Shown: positions 1 through 9,409 of the stretch, one piece after another
Numbering within the stretch: the first letter of the stretch is position 1
Layout of the letters: every line of letters starts with the position of its first letter
Assembly: GCA_963747345.1 (NCBI GenBank)
Contig: CAVVFA010000019.1
Span: 62,001 to 126,000 of the forward strand
Source: GCA-2746795 sp963747345
GTDB lineage: Bacteria > Chloroflexota > Anaerolineae > Promineifilales > Promineifilaceae
Length of the DNA: 64,000 bases
Reading direction: 5' to 3'
Translations under genes and position numbers: made by a program
The notes under the pieces: model-generated
Seen by the model: only the letters and a program-made list of their open reading frames with translations
Databases searched by the model: none
Told to the model about the DNA's origin: nothing

Positions 1-634
1 ATTGTTCGTAGGGGTCTTGGGGGAATTCAAAGCCCATGTTTTTCTTGATGACGGCTTTGTAAACATCTGTCAGGGCTTTCCAATCGGCAGCGGTCATTTC
101 GGTGTCGATTTTGTAGCCTTTTTCTTCTTTGTAGCTGTCGAGTGGTTCTTCAAATTCTTCGTCGTCGATGTTGAGTACGACGGAGCCAAACATGTGAACC
201 AGGCGGCGGTAAGCATCGTAGACGAAGCGTTCGTCACCGGTCTTTTCGACCATGCTGGCGGCTGTTTCGTCGTTCAGGCCGATGTTGAGCACGGTGTCCA
301 TCATACCGGGCATAGAGAACTTGGCGCCAGAACGGCAAGAGACGAGCAGGGGATTCTGCGGATTGCCGAATTCTTTGCCTGTCAGCTTTTCTGTGGCTTT
401 CATGGCAGTTAATTCTTGTTCCCACATGCCTTCGGGGAACGTTTCGCCAGCAGCCAGATAGGCGTTACACGCTTCCGTGGTGACGGTGAAACCAGGAGGT
501 ACAGGCAAACCAATACGGGTCATGTCACCCAGGTTGGCACCTTTACCACCGAGCAAGGCACGAGCCTTGTCCCAATTGCCGGCATAGGCTTCGGCTTCTG
601 ATACTTCATTGAATAAATAGACATATTTTGTCAT
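1..634 (-). CDS. ppdK: Pyruvate, phosphate dikinase, N-terminal part (runs off window)
   Basis: Read on the minus strand from an ATG at 634, the protein begins MTKYVYLFNEVSEA and continues with the PPDK N-terminal nucleotide-binding signature GGKGANLGDMTRIGLPVPPG, then SCRSGAKFSMPGMMDT and LNIGLNDET. These are hallmarks of the ATP-grasp domain of pyruvate, phosphate dikinase, which interconverts pyruvate, ATP and phosphate with PEP, AMP and diphosphate in the cytosol. A GGAGGA ribosome-binding site lies 7-12 bases upstream. The frame is open to the window edge, so about 211 residues of a family of roughly 880 are present. The central phosphohistidine domain and C-terminal PEP domain lie outside. 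No shift is seen in this part. Confidence 0.95.
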   Translation of the reverse strand, partial: MTKYVYLFNEVSEAEAYAGNWDKARALLGGKGANLGDMTRIGLPVPPGFTVTTEACNAYLAAGETFPEGMWEQELTAMKATEKLTGKEFGNPQNPLLVSCRSGAKFSMPGMMDTVLNIGLNDETAASMVEKTGDERFVYDAYRRLVHMFGSVVLNIDDEEFEEPLDSYKEEKGYKIDTEMTAADWKALTDVYKAVIKKNMGFEFPQDPYEQ

Positions 635-724
635 GAACTAAATCCTCCAAACGGTTGTTCGTTTTGTTGTCTAAGGTAAGCTGTTTTGAAAACAACTTTT
701 TAAGAATAGCAAACATAGTTAAAA

Positions 725-748
725 GTCAGGCATGTAAACATACCTGAC
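725..748. promoter_or_regulatory. Inverted repeat, candidate operator upstream of ppdK
   Basis: The arms GTCAGG (725-730) and CCTGAC (743-748) are extended by ATG/CAT around a TAAA loop. The dyad lies about 90 bases upstream of the ppdK start codon. It has no T-tract, so an operator is more likely than a terminator. The cognate regulator is unknown. Confidence 0.3.
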
Positions 749-1047
749 CAGGAATAACACTTTATTGTGTTGTTCAATTACATATGGACCACAAGGTCTA
801 TAAAGCCAATTGTCAGCTTTTTGACGAGGGAATGGGGTGGGAGCAACGTGACAATCAGTTTGTCTGGCGCTGACAAAAGTCAGATACCATCCCAGGTTCT
901 CGGGAATCAGTTGGTAAATTGACAGTTTTGCCAATAAGTTTACCAGTCATTTGACGAACTTGCTAGGTAAACTAAAAAAGTCTTGGAAATTCCCAAACTA
1001 TCTAATTTAGTTATCATGAGCAGTCTGTGATCTCAGATCATTTATTA

Positions 1048-1063
1048 TGAGTAGCTCACAATT
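1048..1063 (+). repeat. Dispersed repeat TGAGTAGCTCACAATT (3 copies in window)
   Basis: The 16-mer TGAGTAGCTCACAATT occurs here, at 5764 inside the sensor kinase gene and at 11294 overlapping the stop codon of the AT-hook-like gene. The last two share 20 bases, TGAGTAGCTCACAATTAAAT. TGAG and CTCA form a small dyad. Three copies of a 16-mer in 64 kb is not expected by chance. Confidence 0.6.
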
Positions 1064-1187
1064 TATTCAAGACGGGTTGATTACGACCTCTGGAAAAGGC
1101 TTCGGCTTTTTACTTTGCAGAATGACGATGCTCAAACTATCTTTGGCGGGCGGGGCAGGATAAATAGGCTATTCATGTTGTAACCAT

Positions 1188-1805
1188 TTATTGGTGCTTG
1201 GCGCAGTAGAACCACAACGGCCGTTTCTCAGCCACAAAATTCCAGTTACCACCAAACTCGTCATGGGGGAGTTGTCCGTCAGAGCGGTAGATGAAGCCTT
1301 CCACGTCATGTTCGGATTGACGGGAGGAAATGAAGAAGATGCTGGTGGTGCCATTCCGGTTTTCGACGAGGATGTCGCCGCTCTGTGACAAGCCACGATA
1401 GGCGAATGGCAGTTCAAAGGAGCCATCGGGATTGGTTTGCAGTTGTCCAGCCTCGACCATTTCCACCACTCTGTTGTACCGATTGCCATTCATTTGGAAA
1501 TTTAGCTCTTCCCACACGGCCGCAAAGGGAACAAATTGAATGATGATGAGGGTAAACAGGTTGATGAGCAGGGGCATGGCGGCGACAAAGAGGCTGCCGC
1601 TGCCAACCTGCCACACCAAATACACGATGGAGGCAAGAATCAGCGCAAATAAAAGAATGCGAAAGGTCTCAACAACGGCCGTTGCGCCACTTATGCCTCC
1701 ACTTTGAAAGGTAACGACACTGGCAACGGCCGTTACTGCCCACCAATCCCACCCCAAACCAAAGTGAGACGACGCCCAAAACCGGAATATCCTGCTGGTT
1801 TTCAT
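1188..1805 (-). CDS. Hypothetical membrane protein
   Basis: This 205-residue protein belongs to no family I recognise. It has two or three hydrophobic segments in its first half (about residues 20-35, 47-67 and 73-95), then a soluble C-terminal domain of about 105 residues with aromatic and acidic content that probably lies outside the membrane. It is the last gene of a minus-strand run after the VanZ-like and DUF1361 genes, about 110 bases downstream of the latter. Three AACGGCCGTT-type palindromes lie inside the coding sequence (near 1216, 1675 and 1725) without breaking the frame. The ribosome-binding site is weak. A role in the cell envelope is only a guess from context. Confidence 0.6.
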   Translation of the reverse strand: MKTSRIFRFWASSHFGLGWDWWAVTAVASVVTFQSGGISGATAVVETFRILLFALILASIVYLVWQVGSGSLFVAAMPLLINLFTLIIIQFVPFAAVWEELNFQMNGNRYNRVVEMVEAGQLQTNPDGSFELPFAYRGLSQSGDILVENRNGTTSIFFISSRQSEHDVEGFIYRSDGQLPHDEFGGNWNFVAEKRPLWFYCAKHQ

Positions 1806-1915
1806 CTGGATAGGTCTCGTAAGTCGTATGCACGGTTTTTCCTCCGAAAACGTTTCTTTCCTCTTAATTGCAGTGGATGGCTCGATTTTTTTTATTTGTC
1901 CGCAGATTACGCGGA

Positions 1916-2619
1916 TTATTTCAAAACTTTAGCGACTGGTTCTAGCGAGATACGCGGCAGCAGGAAAAGAATGATGTAGGCAACCATGAAAACGGCCGTT
2001 AACATGCCAGTTGTCACGAATGCTTTGAAAAACAAATCAGGGTTGAACAAGTTGTAAGCCAGATCGTTGAGCAGGGTGATCGGATTGGCAAACACGTCCC
2101 AACTATTCCAGCGCAAGAAACGGCCAATATAGACACCAACGCCTGCCGAGAACGGCCGTTGTCACCACAAACAGCCAGCCCACCATCGCCCCAAAATGAC
2201 TTTCCACCACCGCATGAACAAAATAGAGCGACAATAAACCGAGCATCAATCCCGTCAAGGCAAACGAAAAGAGCAAAATCGCGTCATACCAGATGGGAAT
2301 AACCGCAGTCGGACGCAAATGGATCAAATCCGTCACCAAATAGGTGGTATTGGGGAAAAAGAGCAGCCACAACAAGCCAAACGTACCCAACATAAACTGG
2401 CTGCGCCGAAATGCCACCACAACCAAGGCAAACAAGAACGGCAGCCACGCCAAAAACAGGTTCCACACCAGGAAAATATAAGAGAACTCGCCGCTGTAAC
2501 TGACACGTACCACCACCATCGCCGTTGCCACCGATGGAGGCAAACAGCATCGCCAAAAAAATGAGGACAAATCGCCGTGCCGTATGCTCTTTTTCTAAGG
2601 CTTTCAAATTTTCTGTCAT
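1916..2619 (-). CDS. DUF1361 family integral membrane protein (frameshifted)
   Basis: Three overlapping frames reconstruct one protein of about 230 residues: start MTENLKALEKEHTARRF (2619), the body from about 2540 to 2150, and the end to 1916. The body carries the DUF1361 signature FPNTTYLVTDLIHL followed by PIWYDAILLFSF, with about six membrane segments. Function is unknown for the family. Two frame changes are needed, near 2530-2550 and near 2145. The second is explained by one extra base beside a GGCCGTT palindrome: removing it gives a continuous frame, LAGVGVYIGRF. The start codon overlaps the stop of the upstream VanZ-like gene (ATGA), so they are translationally coupled. Sequencing error is more likely than gene loss. 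Confidence 0.75.
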
Positions 2620-3084
2620 GACATCACCTCATTCATTTTTTTCCCCGCAGAAACCTTCATAATAAGCCGCAAGAACAAGAAAATAATCAACGCGCCCGTC
2701 AAATCGACAAAGACGTCAAAAAAATCATCGAAGACGAGACCACGATGCTTGAACCCCACAATTTGGAAGAATTCTTGCAGCACGCCCAACGTCATCATCA
2801 GTCCAAAATAGCGTTTGGGGTGATTAAATAGAGAGGGAAAACGCAGAAGAACGGCCGTTCCCATCATCATAAATATCGTAGCATGGCCCACCACATGCGC
2901 CTGCCAGGTAGCAGACAAAAGATAAAACTCATCCCGCAAGTGCAGGCGAAAAACTAAAAATGCGCCCAAATGGAATCAATCCATACGGAAACAGAGCAAC
3001 CCCAACCAAGAGCAGCAGCCCCGCCAAAAACCATCGAGAATTAAATTTAAAATTGTTTTGTCGTTGTAAACTGTTTTGCATCAT
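2616..3084 (-). CDS. VanZ-like membrane protein (probable frameshift near 2970)
   Basis: A 117-residue frame from 2969 down to 2616 has three hydrophobic segments and ends in DDFFDVFVDLTGALIIF, the acidic helix pattern of VanZ-like proteins. Its apparent TTG start has no ribosome-binding site, while another frame begins MMQNSLQRQNNFKF at 3084 after an AGGTGA site and contains one more membrane helix, LAGLLLLVGVALFPYGLIPF. Joining the two near 2970 gives a protein of about 155 residues, normal for the family. VanZ-like proteins are inner-membrane proteins of mostly unknown function, some linked to glycopeptide or envelope stress. The stop overlaps the next start (ATGA), indicating an operon with the DUF1361 gene. 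Confidence 0.65.
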
Positions 3085-3199
3085 TCACCTTTCCGTTTTG
3101 TATATAAAAAGGTTAACGCAGACTAGATTTCGCAGCGACGCTCTAACGACACACGCAAACGCACCTGAGTGCTTGCTAGAAATGGCACAATAGGTCATG

Positions 3200-3233
3200 T
3201 TACAATCATGTAAATCCTTACCTCTGGTATACT
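3200..3233 (+). promoter_or_regulatory. Putative promoter of the response regulator gene
   Basis: A good -10 hexamer TATACT (3228-3233) lies 10 bases before the ATG at 3244. Just upstream is a short dyad, TTACA atca TGTAA (3200-3213), and there is no good -35 box, which suggests activator dependence. The very short leader and absent Shine-Dalgarno sequence suggest a leaderless or near-leaderless transcript. Confidence 0.4.
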
Positions 3234-3243
3234 GCAAAAAATT

Positions 3244-3984
3244 ATGAAAAATATTCTAATCGTTGAAGACAATGAAAAGCTTAGACCGGCTCTCACCGCC
3301 GGTTTACAGGCTATCGACGGCGTACAAGTCGTCTACGATTGCCCCACGGGTGAGGCATCGCTGGAATTTTGCCTAACCGCCGAAGACAGCGTAGACGCCA
3401 TTTTGATGGATGTGCAGTTGGCTGGCGAGATGAATGGCATAGAAACGGCCGTTGCCATTCGCCGTGAGTTTCCCCGGATGCCCGTCGTCTTCTACTCCAT
3501 CCAAGACGACGACACCTACTACCGCGACTTTCGCCGTTCCGGCATTCTCAGCCATTACGCCTATGTGCGGAAATCCAACTATCTGCTGCCCCAGATGATT
3601 TGGCCGTTGCTGCAAGATGCTATAAACGGCCGTTCCTTCATCGACGCCGACATTGAATCCCGCGTGCAAGAAGTGCGCCACAAAGATGAAAACGCCCCCA
3701 TGGACTTGCTCGAACCGAACGAACAAGCCGTCGCCAAAATGGTTGCCCAGGGCATGAGCAACCAGCAGATCGCCGCCCGCATGGGCTTCCGCGACAAGCG
3801 CACCATCAGCCGCATCAACGGCCAAATCTACACCGCCTGGGGTCTCAACGAGACCACCTCCGACGAGAAGATTGCCCGTACCCGCGCTGCGCTTATTGTG
3901 AATAACGGCCGTTTAATCCACTGGAACGAAGACGGCATCCCCCACATCCTGGATGCACGCGGCAATTGGGTGGAGTGGGAATGA
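3244..3984 (+). CDS. Response regulator, REC plus LuxR-type HTH
   Basis: The 246-residue protein starts MKNILIVEDNEKLR and has a receiver domain to about residue 125, with the acidic pocket at Glu8-Asp9, the phospho-acceptor Asp56 in AILMDVQLAG, Ser85 and Lys110. Residues about 150-205 resemble a LuxR/GerE-type helix-turn-helix (LEPNEQAVAKMVAQGMSNQQ), although the recognition helix is divergent. The last 40 residues are an unfamiliar tail. It presumably works with the sensor kinase encoded just downstream, whose DHp domain is of the HisKA_3 type that normally pairs with such regulators. Two palindromes of the ACGGCCGT family sit in the gene, encoding TAV and NGR. Confidence 0.85.
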   Translation: MKNILIVEDNEKLRPALTAGLQAIDGVQVVYDCPTGEASLEFCLTAEDSVDAILMDVQLAGEMNGIETAVAIRREFPRMPVVFYSIQDDDTYYRDFRRSGILSHYAYVRKSNYLLPQMIWPLLQDAINGRSFIDADIESRVQEVRHKDENAPMDLLEPNEQAVAKMVAQGMSNQQIAARMGFRDKRTISRINGQIYTAWGLNETTSDEKIARTRAALIVNNGRLIHWNEDGIPHILDARGNWVEWE

Positions 3985-3996
3985 TAAACAATGAAT

Positions 3997-4163
3997 TGGT
4001 AGGGGCGACACAGGCGGATAAGGCATTTGCCATGAAGAAACGATTTTTCTCCCGCCTGTCTCGCCCGCCAAGGTAATCGCCCGACAACATCAAGGGCGAG
4101 ACGGCGCGAGCAAACAAGAACTCGTTTGCATTGAGACCAGACCGCGCCGTGTCGCCCCTACCA
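3997..4163. repeat. 167-bp inverted-repeat (MITE-like) element between regulator and kinase
   Basis: Perfect 15-bp terminal inverted repeats, TGGTAGGGGCGACAC at 3997-4011 and its complement at 4149-4163, bound a non-coding segment. Inside are nested repeats: GTCTCGCCC near 4047 with GGGCGAGAC near 4092, AGGCGG with CCGCCT, and a GCAAAC/GTTTGC hairpin. No obvious target-site duplication flanks it. It lies 13 bases after the response regulator stop and 16 bases before the kinase start. The size, terminal repeats and lack of coding capacity fit a MITE or a large REP-type element. Confidence 0.6.
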
Positions 4164-4178
4164 CTATCCATAATTCTC

Positions 4179-6321
4179 ATGCAAGAACTCTTACTCTACT
4201 GGGCCATCATGGCCGTCTCTCTCTTCAATGCTATCTTGCTTTTATGGCTCGGTATCACTGTGCTATTAAACTCAGATAAACGGACAATCGGCATCTGGGC
4301 AGCCAGCGGCGGGTTAATGCTGGGCAGCGTCTTCTTCTTCGCCCACACCGCCATTGTCGGGCGGGGCGTCATCTATTTAGGCTGGCTCAGCACCCTCTTC
4401 TGGTGGACAGTCGCCATGATCCCCGCCATCATTTTGCCCTATGCCTGGTACATCATCATGCTCTGGTACAGCGGCTTTTGGAATGGTGAAAACTCAACCT
4501 TACGCCGCCGTCAAAAACGATGGCTCATCCTCATCTCTACTGGTTTAGTATTAGGCTTATTCTCCCTGTTTGCTGGCACAATCCTCTTAATTTCATCATC
4601 GCCACAACTCTTCAACTTACGTATGTTCATGCGCTGGACAGTGGCTGGCGTTCCCTTACTCGCCGCCGCCTATTCCGCCTACGTCGTTTTGTGCATCGGC
4701 CTCTCGCTAGATGCCGTGCGCCGACCCGGACCCTCCCGCCGTGCTATGGGCAATTTGGCTCGCCAACGCGCCCGTCCCTGGCTAATGGCCGCTTCCCTCT
4801 CCTTACTCATCGTTAGTTTTGTGGTCATGGGAACCGTACTCTGGATCGTGCAAGATGTACAGCAGCGCACCTTCTACGATATTTATCTGGAACATGTCCT
4901 TCAATTTTTCTGGATCGACTTGTTTGTCTCTGCCCTGATCGGATTCTCCATTGTGATGTTGGGACAGGCCATCGTTTCCTACGAAGTTTTTACCGGCAAA
5001 ACGCTGCCCCGTCGCGGCTTATCCCGCCATTGGCGCAACGCCATGCTGTTGGCGGCCACTTATGGACTGGTGGTTGGGGGCAGTATGGCGTTTAATTTAC
5101 GGCCGTTATACGTTTTAATGGTAACGGCCGTTCTCATGACCTGTTTCTTCGCTCTCTTTGCCTGGTCGTCCTACGCCGAACGGGAACGCTACATCGCCCA
5201 ACTGCGCCCCTTCATCGCCAGCAACCGCCTCTACGATCAGCTGCTCACCCAGTCCACCCCCACCGAACTCAACATCGAACCCGCCTTCCACGCCCTCTGC
5301 TTTGACGTACTCTACGCCCGCGTCGCCTACCTGGCCGCCCTCGGCCCAACAGCGCCGCTGGTCGGCCCACCGCTTTCATATCCCAGCAACAACATCGCCA
5401 TCTTACCGCCGCTCACCGAGCTAGTCGCCCAACTCAACTCACCCGACATCGACAGCCTCAGCATCGACCCCCAAATCTACGGCGGCGCAGTCTGGGCGCT
5501 GCCCTTGTGGAGCGAACGGGGACTCATCGGCATCTTTTTGCTGGGTGAAAAACGGGGCGGCGGCATGTACGCCCAAGAAGAGATCGAAATTGCGCGTATT
5601 ACCGGCGAACGGCTCATCGATACCCGCGCCAGCGCCGAAATGGCCCGCCGTCTGATGACCATCCAGCGGGAACGGCTGGCCCACAGTCAGGTCATCGACC
5701 AGCAGACGCGCCGAGTGCTACACGATGATATTCTGCCAAGTTTGCAGCTTTCGTTGATAAAAGTGAGTAGCTCACAATTAAATACAAATGGGGCTAAAAA
5801 CGCCGAAACAGAAGAAGTTGTAGCCTCTTTGACTGACGTTCACCGCCAAATATCAGATCTGCTACACGATATGCCCACCATCACCGCCCCCGATGTCGCT
5901 CGACTAGGACTGCTCACCGCCCTGCGCCGCACCGTCGATAATGAACTCGCCCAAGCCTTCGATGAAGTCAACTGGCACATCGATCCCATCGCTGCTGAAA
6001 AGGTACGCACTATACCTACGTTAACCGCCGAAACCATCTTTTACGCCGCCCGCGAAGTGGTGCGCAATGCCGCCCGCTATGGCCGCGCTGGAAATAACAA
6101 GCCCCTTCACCCTGTGCATCGACGCCGACTGGCAAAATGGCCTGCGCTTACTGATAGAAGACAATGGCGTCGGCCTCGATGCCACCACCGACAACAAGGG
6201 CAGCGGCCAAGGGCTGGCTCTCCACTCCACCATGATGGCCGTCGTCGGCGGCACCCTGGAAACCGACTCCGTGCGCGGCCAATACACCCGCGTCACCATC
6301 GCCTTGCCAGAAAGTAAGTAA
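4179..6321 (+). CDS. Membrane sensor histidine kinase, HisKA_3 type (frameshift near 6090)
   Basis: Start chosen at MQELLLYWAIMAV, because the upstream extension lies within the repeat element. The first 350 residues hold about eight membrane helices, followed by a GAF-like sensory region (about 370-490) and a HisKA_3 dimerisation domain with the phospho-accepting His515 in RRVLHDDILPSLQ. The ATPase domain starts in this frame (REVVRNAARYGR) and continues in another with LLIEDNGVGLD and GSGQGLALHSTM, so one indel lies near 6090. It likely autophosphorylates and passes phosphate to the regulator at 3244. The in-frame copy of the 20-mer repeat at 5764 encodes SSSQLN in a linker. The gene has a marked C-ending codon bias. 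Confidence 0.85.
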
Positions 6322-6322
6322 A

Positions 6323-6913
6323 TCAACCTATCTGTATGTCACCAATTGCAAAATTATCAAGAAGCCATTGTTGAAAAACAGTAGCCACGTCCTTTAATGA
6401 TTCATGTATCAGTTTACAGTTTTGGAGAAAATATTGGCTTTCATTCAGCGTATACAATTCAATTAAATAAGAGGATTTAATTAAACGACAAGAAACTTGA
6501 CGCAGTGGCGATGAGGAGTTTCGAATAATCAAAGGGTAATCATGACTGGCCTTTAAAAAATCAGTGTTAAGAAAGTCGCATAAGGAAAGATTCATTTCAC
6601 AGGCTGTATGCTGAACTGCATCGAGTAAGCTGCTAAACGGAGCAAGTTCTGGTAGTCCACGAGAATTCTGTTCATCTGGTGCTGTTGTTAATGCAAAAAT
6701 CAAATCCTGAAGTTCATGTGTATTGTTATAAACTTTTGCAGCCCACTGTTCTAATCTATCCGAATCTAAGATTGATGTTCCATGTTCGACCATTAGCTGA
6801 GAATAGCCTTGAATGAAAGTAAGCAATCGAATACTTTCAGGCCGCAAAACATGTAATTTTTCTTCAGAACTGCAACTTCCCCACATAAATCTGAATTCAT
6901 CATATTTTGTCAT
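6323..6913 (-). CDS. Unknown protein with HisKA-like helical region
   Basis: This 196-residue protein has no family I can name. Residues about 25-75 (LRPESIRLLTFIQGYSQLM, then a DRLEQWAAKVYNNTHELQDLI helix) strongly resemble the two-helix dimerisation domain of sensor kinases of the form LRTPL..I.GYSQLL, but the histidine box is replaced and no ATPase domain follows. The start ATG at 6913 overlaps the end of the upstream hydrolase gene by 14 bases, so the two are probably co-transcribed. Its 3' end abuts the sensor kinase on the other strand with one base between stops. It might be an antagonist or dimerisation partner of a kinase, but this is inference. AT-rich relative to its neighbours. 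Confidence 0.6.
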   Translation of the reverse strand: MTKYDEFRFMWGSCSSEEKLHVLRPESIRLLTFIQGYSQLMVEHGTSILDSDRLEQWAAKVYNNTHELQDLIFALTTAPDEQNSRGLPELAPFSSLLDAVQHTACEMNLSLCDFLNTDFLKASHDYPLIIRNSSSPLRQVSCRLIKSSYLIELYTLNESQYFLQNCKLIHESLKDVATVFQQWLLDNFAIGDIQIG

Positions 6914-7835
6914 AGGCGCAATTCCTTACATATCGTCCTGGAAAATCACTTTGCTTTCTTGCGCCAATAACGCATGATGCCATCCACAGACATATACCGG
7001 GATTAGCCGTTTCGTATTGATGAATGGCATCGTCGTTCAGGCCAACTTGTCGGGCACGGGTGCGGTTCCACTCGTTAAATTGCTCAACCAAGTCGTCCCG
7101 TGTTACGCCATCATCCATTTTTGCTTTAATCCAAAAAGCAGCTTCTCGCAGCAGTTGTTTCAATTCAATGAAATGGGTGTCCACCTCATCCACGCGGCTA
7201 AAATGGGTGGGGTAAATGGCGCTAAAGTTCTCAGCCACCAGCCGGTCAATCGTCGTTTCCCACACTTCCAGGTCAAACTCCGGCGGCGGGGCAGGCAAAT
7301 CCACCAAAGGAAAGCCCGGTATCTGTATGCCGCCGCATCCCCCGTAAAGGCCACATCCCCCAAGCGGTACACATGATGGTGGCGGGCATGGCCTGGCGTT
7401 TCAATCGCCGTAAACTGCAAACCACCCGCCTCAATCACATCCCCATCGTGCACAATCGTCACCTTTTCCGCAGGTGCTGGCAAAATATCGCCCCACAGCA
7501 CGTCCATCCTATCCCCATAAATGCGCGTGGCACTAGAAATCAGGCGGTCAGGGTTAATGAGATGGGGAGCGCCAAAAGGATGCACATAAATCTGCGCTCC
7601 GTGCTGCGCCCACCAACCAGAAGCCCCCGCATGGTCAAAATGAATGTGGGTGAGCAAGATATGTTTGATATCAGCAGGTTGCAAGTCATGGAGTAGCGAG
7701 TTGGGCTATCAAGTTATCAAGTGTTGAACCAGGGCCGCTTTCTACCAGCACAGGGCCATCAGGGCCTACAATCAGGTAAGAGGCAATGGTTTGCGGAACG
7801 TTCTGGAAGTTGAGATCAAGTGTGTAAATATCCAT
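6900..7835 (-). CDS. Metallo-beta-lactamase-fold hydrolase (two frameshifts)
   Basis: The reconstructed protein starts MDIYTLDLNFQNVPQTIASYL (7835) and carries the MBL zinc motif LTHIHFDHAG, then YVHPFGAPHL, the IETPGHARHHHVYRLGDVAFTGDAA strand and a C-terminal helical region with YPTHFSRV. It is about 310 residues, typical of the glyoxalase-II-like branch; the substrate is not predictable. The frame changes near 7690 (first frame stops soon after LIAQLATP) and near 7310 (after GDAAAYR). All catalytic metal ligands are present across frames, so these look like sequencing indels. The last bases overlap the next gene on the same strand. Confidence 0.8.
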
Positions 7836-7898
7836 AAACAAATAGTATCATAATCCCTATAACGGAGGTAAGTTATTTCCGCAGTTTAAAGAAAAAAA

Positions 7899-7958
7899 GA
7901 GATTGGGGATTAGAGATTGGAGATTCGCGTGATCCCCAATCTCTAATCTCTAATCTCC
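7899..7958. repeat. Inverted copies of the GAGATTGG-type dispersed repeat
   Basis: GATTGGGGAT (7901-7910) pairs with ATCCCCAATC (7932-7941), and the flanks are runs of AGATTAGAGATTGGAG and its complement. The same AGATTGG-type sequence recurs at 17391-17450, 30418-30448 and 33260-33311, always near gene ends or in loops. Here it forms the 3' end of a decayed gene and could act as a hairpin terminator. Confidence 0.6.
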
Positions 7959-9192
7959 ATGTCCTTTTCCAACACATGCCAGAAGTTCTTCCCTGGACTG
8001 CGCCAGTAGACATCCTGCTCTGCTTGGTTCCGGTTATATACTTTGGCTGCGAAACGGCCGTTGTCACAAAAACGTCTTGAAATAGTTAACCGTTGGGGGG
8101 CAGAGCCTTCATTTCTCTGCGTCCTCCGCACCTCTGCGGTTAAATCGCATTTCCTATCAACCGACTCGTTGTCGTTCCCCGTCATCCCTTTCATAAACAG
8201 GTCTGCAAGTTCTCGGTTGATACGCTTTTGTTGACCCCGACACGCTTGTTGGTGCGGGCCAAAGTAGTGATTCGGTAATTGCCACGCCAGATAGCTCGTA
8301 CCTGGGCGGCCGTGTTTGCCTAAATAGTCAGTAAACGGAAAAGCGGCCGTGCCATGATGCCACGCCGTATTTTCCGCACTCTCAGAAGCGTTCTTAGCGC
8401 CGATTGCATAATTTTTGTGGCTTTTTACTCGCGCTTTGCGCTCATAACTGCGTTGTGTATGTGGTGAAATATTGAATTGAGCCGTCAAACTCTCGCGGGC
8501 AATCGGCTTCGGTTGTGGCTCATCACCCGACCAGCGCCACCGTGCGGCTGCTGTGGAACGTGGCATAGAGATGGGCGCGTACCGTCCCGATCTTCCCCGT
8601 CAGCACCGCCACGGGTAGTTGCACCGGACGGCCGTTTAACTGCCACACCCCTAATGCCGCCGCTGTTTTGCCCACCGAATTGAGCCATAAACGGCCGTTA
8701 TCCCGCTGCCAGAAAATACCAGTCCCCTTCCTTACTATATTGCACCACTGACGCTTACCAAACAGGTAATAGGAAGAGCCCTTCGTTGTTAACTGTGTTT
8801 GTGCCTCAGATTCAGACACCCAGCCACGGCCGTTTTCATCCAAATGCCGCAACAACAACCATACCCGTCCCGCCGCCGCGTGCCCTTCGCGCAAAATCCC
8901 CTGCGCCACACTTGGATACACTTTCACAACCGCCTGTTCCCTCGGCTTTTCCCTCCGCGTCCCCACGTCTCTGCGTGAGATTCCCTGGCCTGGGTATGCA
9001 ACTGCTTTTTCTGAAGAGTGTGCGACTGGTTGCCGCAAAACGGCCGTTACCCGCGCACTCTCCCATCCCAAATGAGGCAGGAAGTGCATTGATTTGATCA
9101 AATAAAGAGGGTTGTTGAGGAGGAGAAGGGGGGTGAAAACGGCCGTGATCGCCACATACCAGAGCAGAGCCCTGTGAAAACTCAGTCAGCAC
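7943..9192 (-). pseudogene. Degenerate replication- or DNA-binding-like protein gene
   Basis: Three minus-strand frames assemble into one protein-like sequence. A start frame (MLTEFSQGSALVCG, 9192) leads to a central part with a winged-helix-like pattern, VWLLLRHLDENGRGWVSESE and TTKGSSYYLFGKRQWCNIVR, and then, after a shift near 8530, a C-terminal part with YLAWQLPNHYFGPHQQACRG and KINREL-like residues. This resembles initiator-type proteins of mobile elements, but the match is weak. Low-complexity repeat sequence (CGCAGAGACG-type near 8960 and 8120) has been inserted into the frame, and the last codons derive from the GAGATTGG repeat. Multiple shifts plus repeat insertions favour true decay here. 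Six ACGGCCGT palindromes lie in it. Confidence 0.45.
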
Positions 9193-9359
9193 GAAGTGTA
9201 TCTCTGAGCTGAAGTAATCTCTCCTGCGCCATTGCTAACGCAGGAGAAACGGCCGTAGGTGTGTCCTCACCAGCGGAGGTCACAGAATGCGAGCCCACAT
9301 CTTACCCTTATTGCCGGGCAAGAGACAGGCAACACAAACTAGACATAAATCTGTCCAAA

Positions 9360-9403
9360 AATGGTTAAAAACCATTGACAGCTATGTCTGGCTATGCTAT
9401 TCT
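9360..9403 (+). promoter_or_regulatory. Strong sigma-70-type promoter with overlapping dyad
   Basis: A perfect -35 TTGACA (9375-9380) and a -10 TATTCT (9398-9403) are separated by exactly 17 bases. A dyad AATGGTT aaa AACCATT (9360-9376) overlaps the -35 box and is well placed for a repressor. The expected start point is about 9410, at the beginning of a structured segment that ends in a clear terminator. Confidence 0.75.
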
Positions 9404-9409
9404 CTTACC

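Larger units (their letters stand above)
635..1187. other. Intergenic region upstream of ppdK with small inverted repeat
   Basis: No convincing gene is present. The short open frame at 719-934 has no family resemblance or ribosome-binding site. The region holds a dyad at 725-748, GTCAGG and CCTGAC arms with an inner ATG/CAT pair, about 90 bases upstream of the ppdK start, which could be an operator. It also holds one copy of the dispersed repeat TGAGTAGCTCACAATT at 1048-1063. The ppdK promoter must lie here on the minus strand, but no clear -35/-10 pair was recognised. Confidence 0.5.

Noticed and set aside
719..934. 71-residue open frame on the minus strand in the region upstream of ppdK
   Set aside because: No ribosome-binding site, no family pattern, and it overlaps a dyad; a chance frame in AT-rich DNA.
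8530..9155. Reading the frames at 8.5-9.2 kb as several independent small genes
   Set aside because: The frames continue each other at protein level and share one strand, so one decayed gene is the better explanation.
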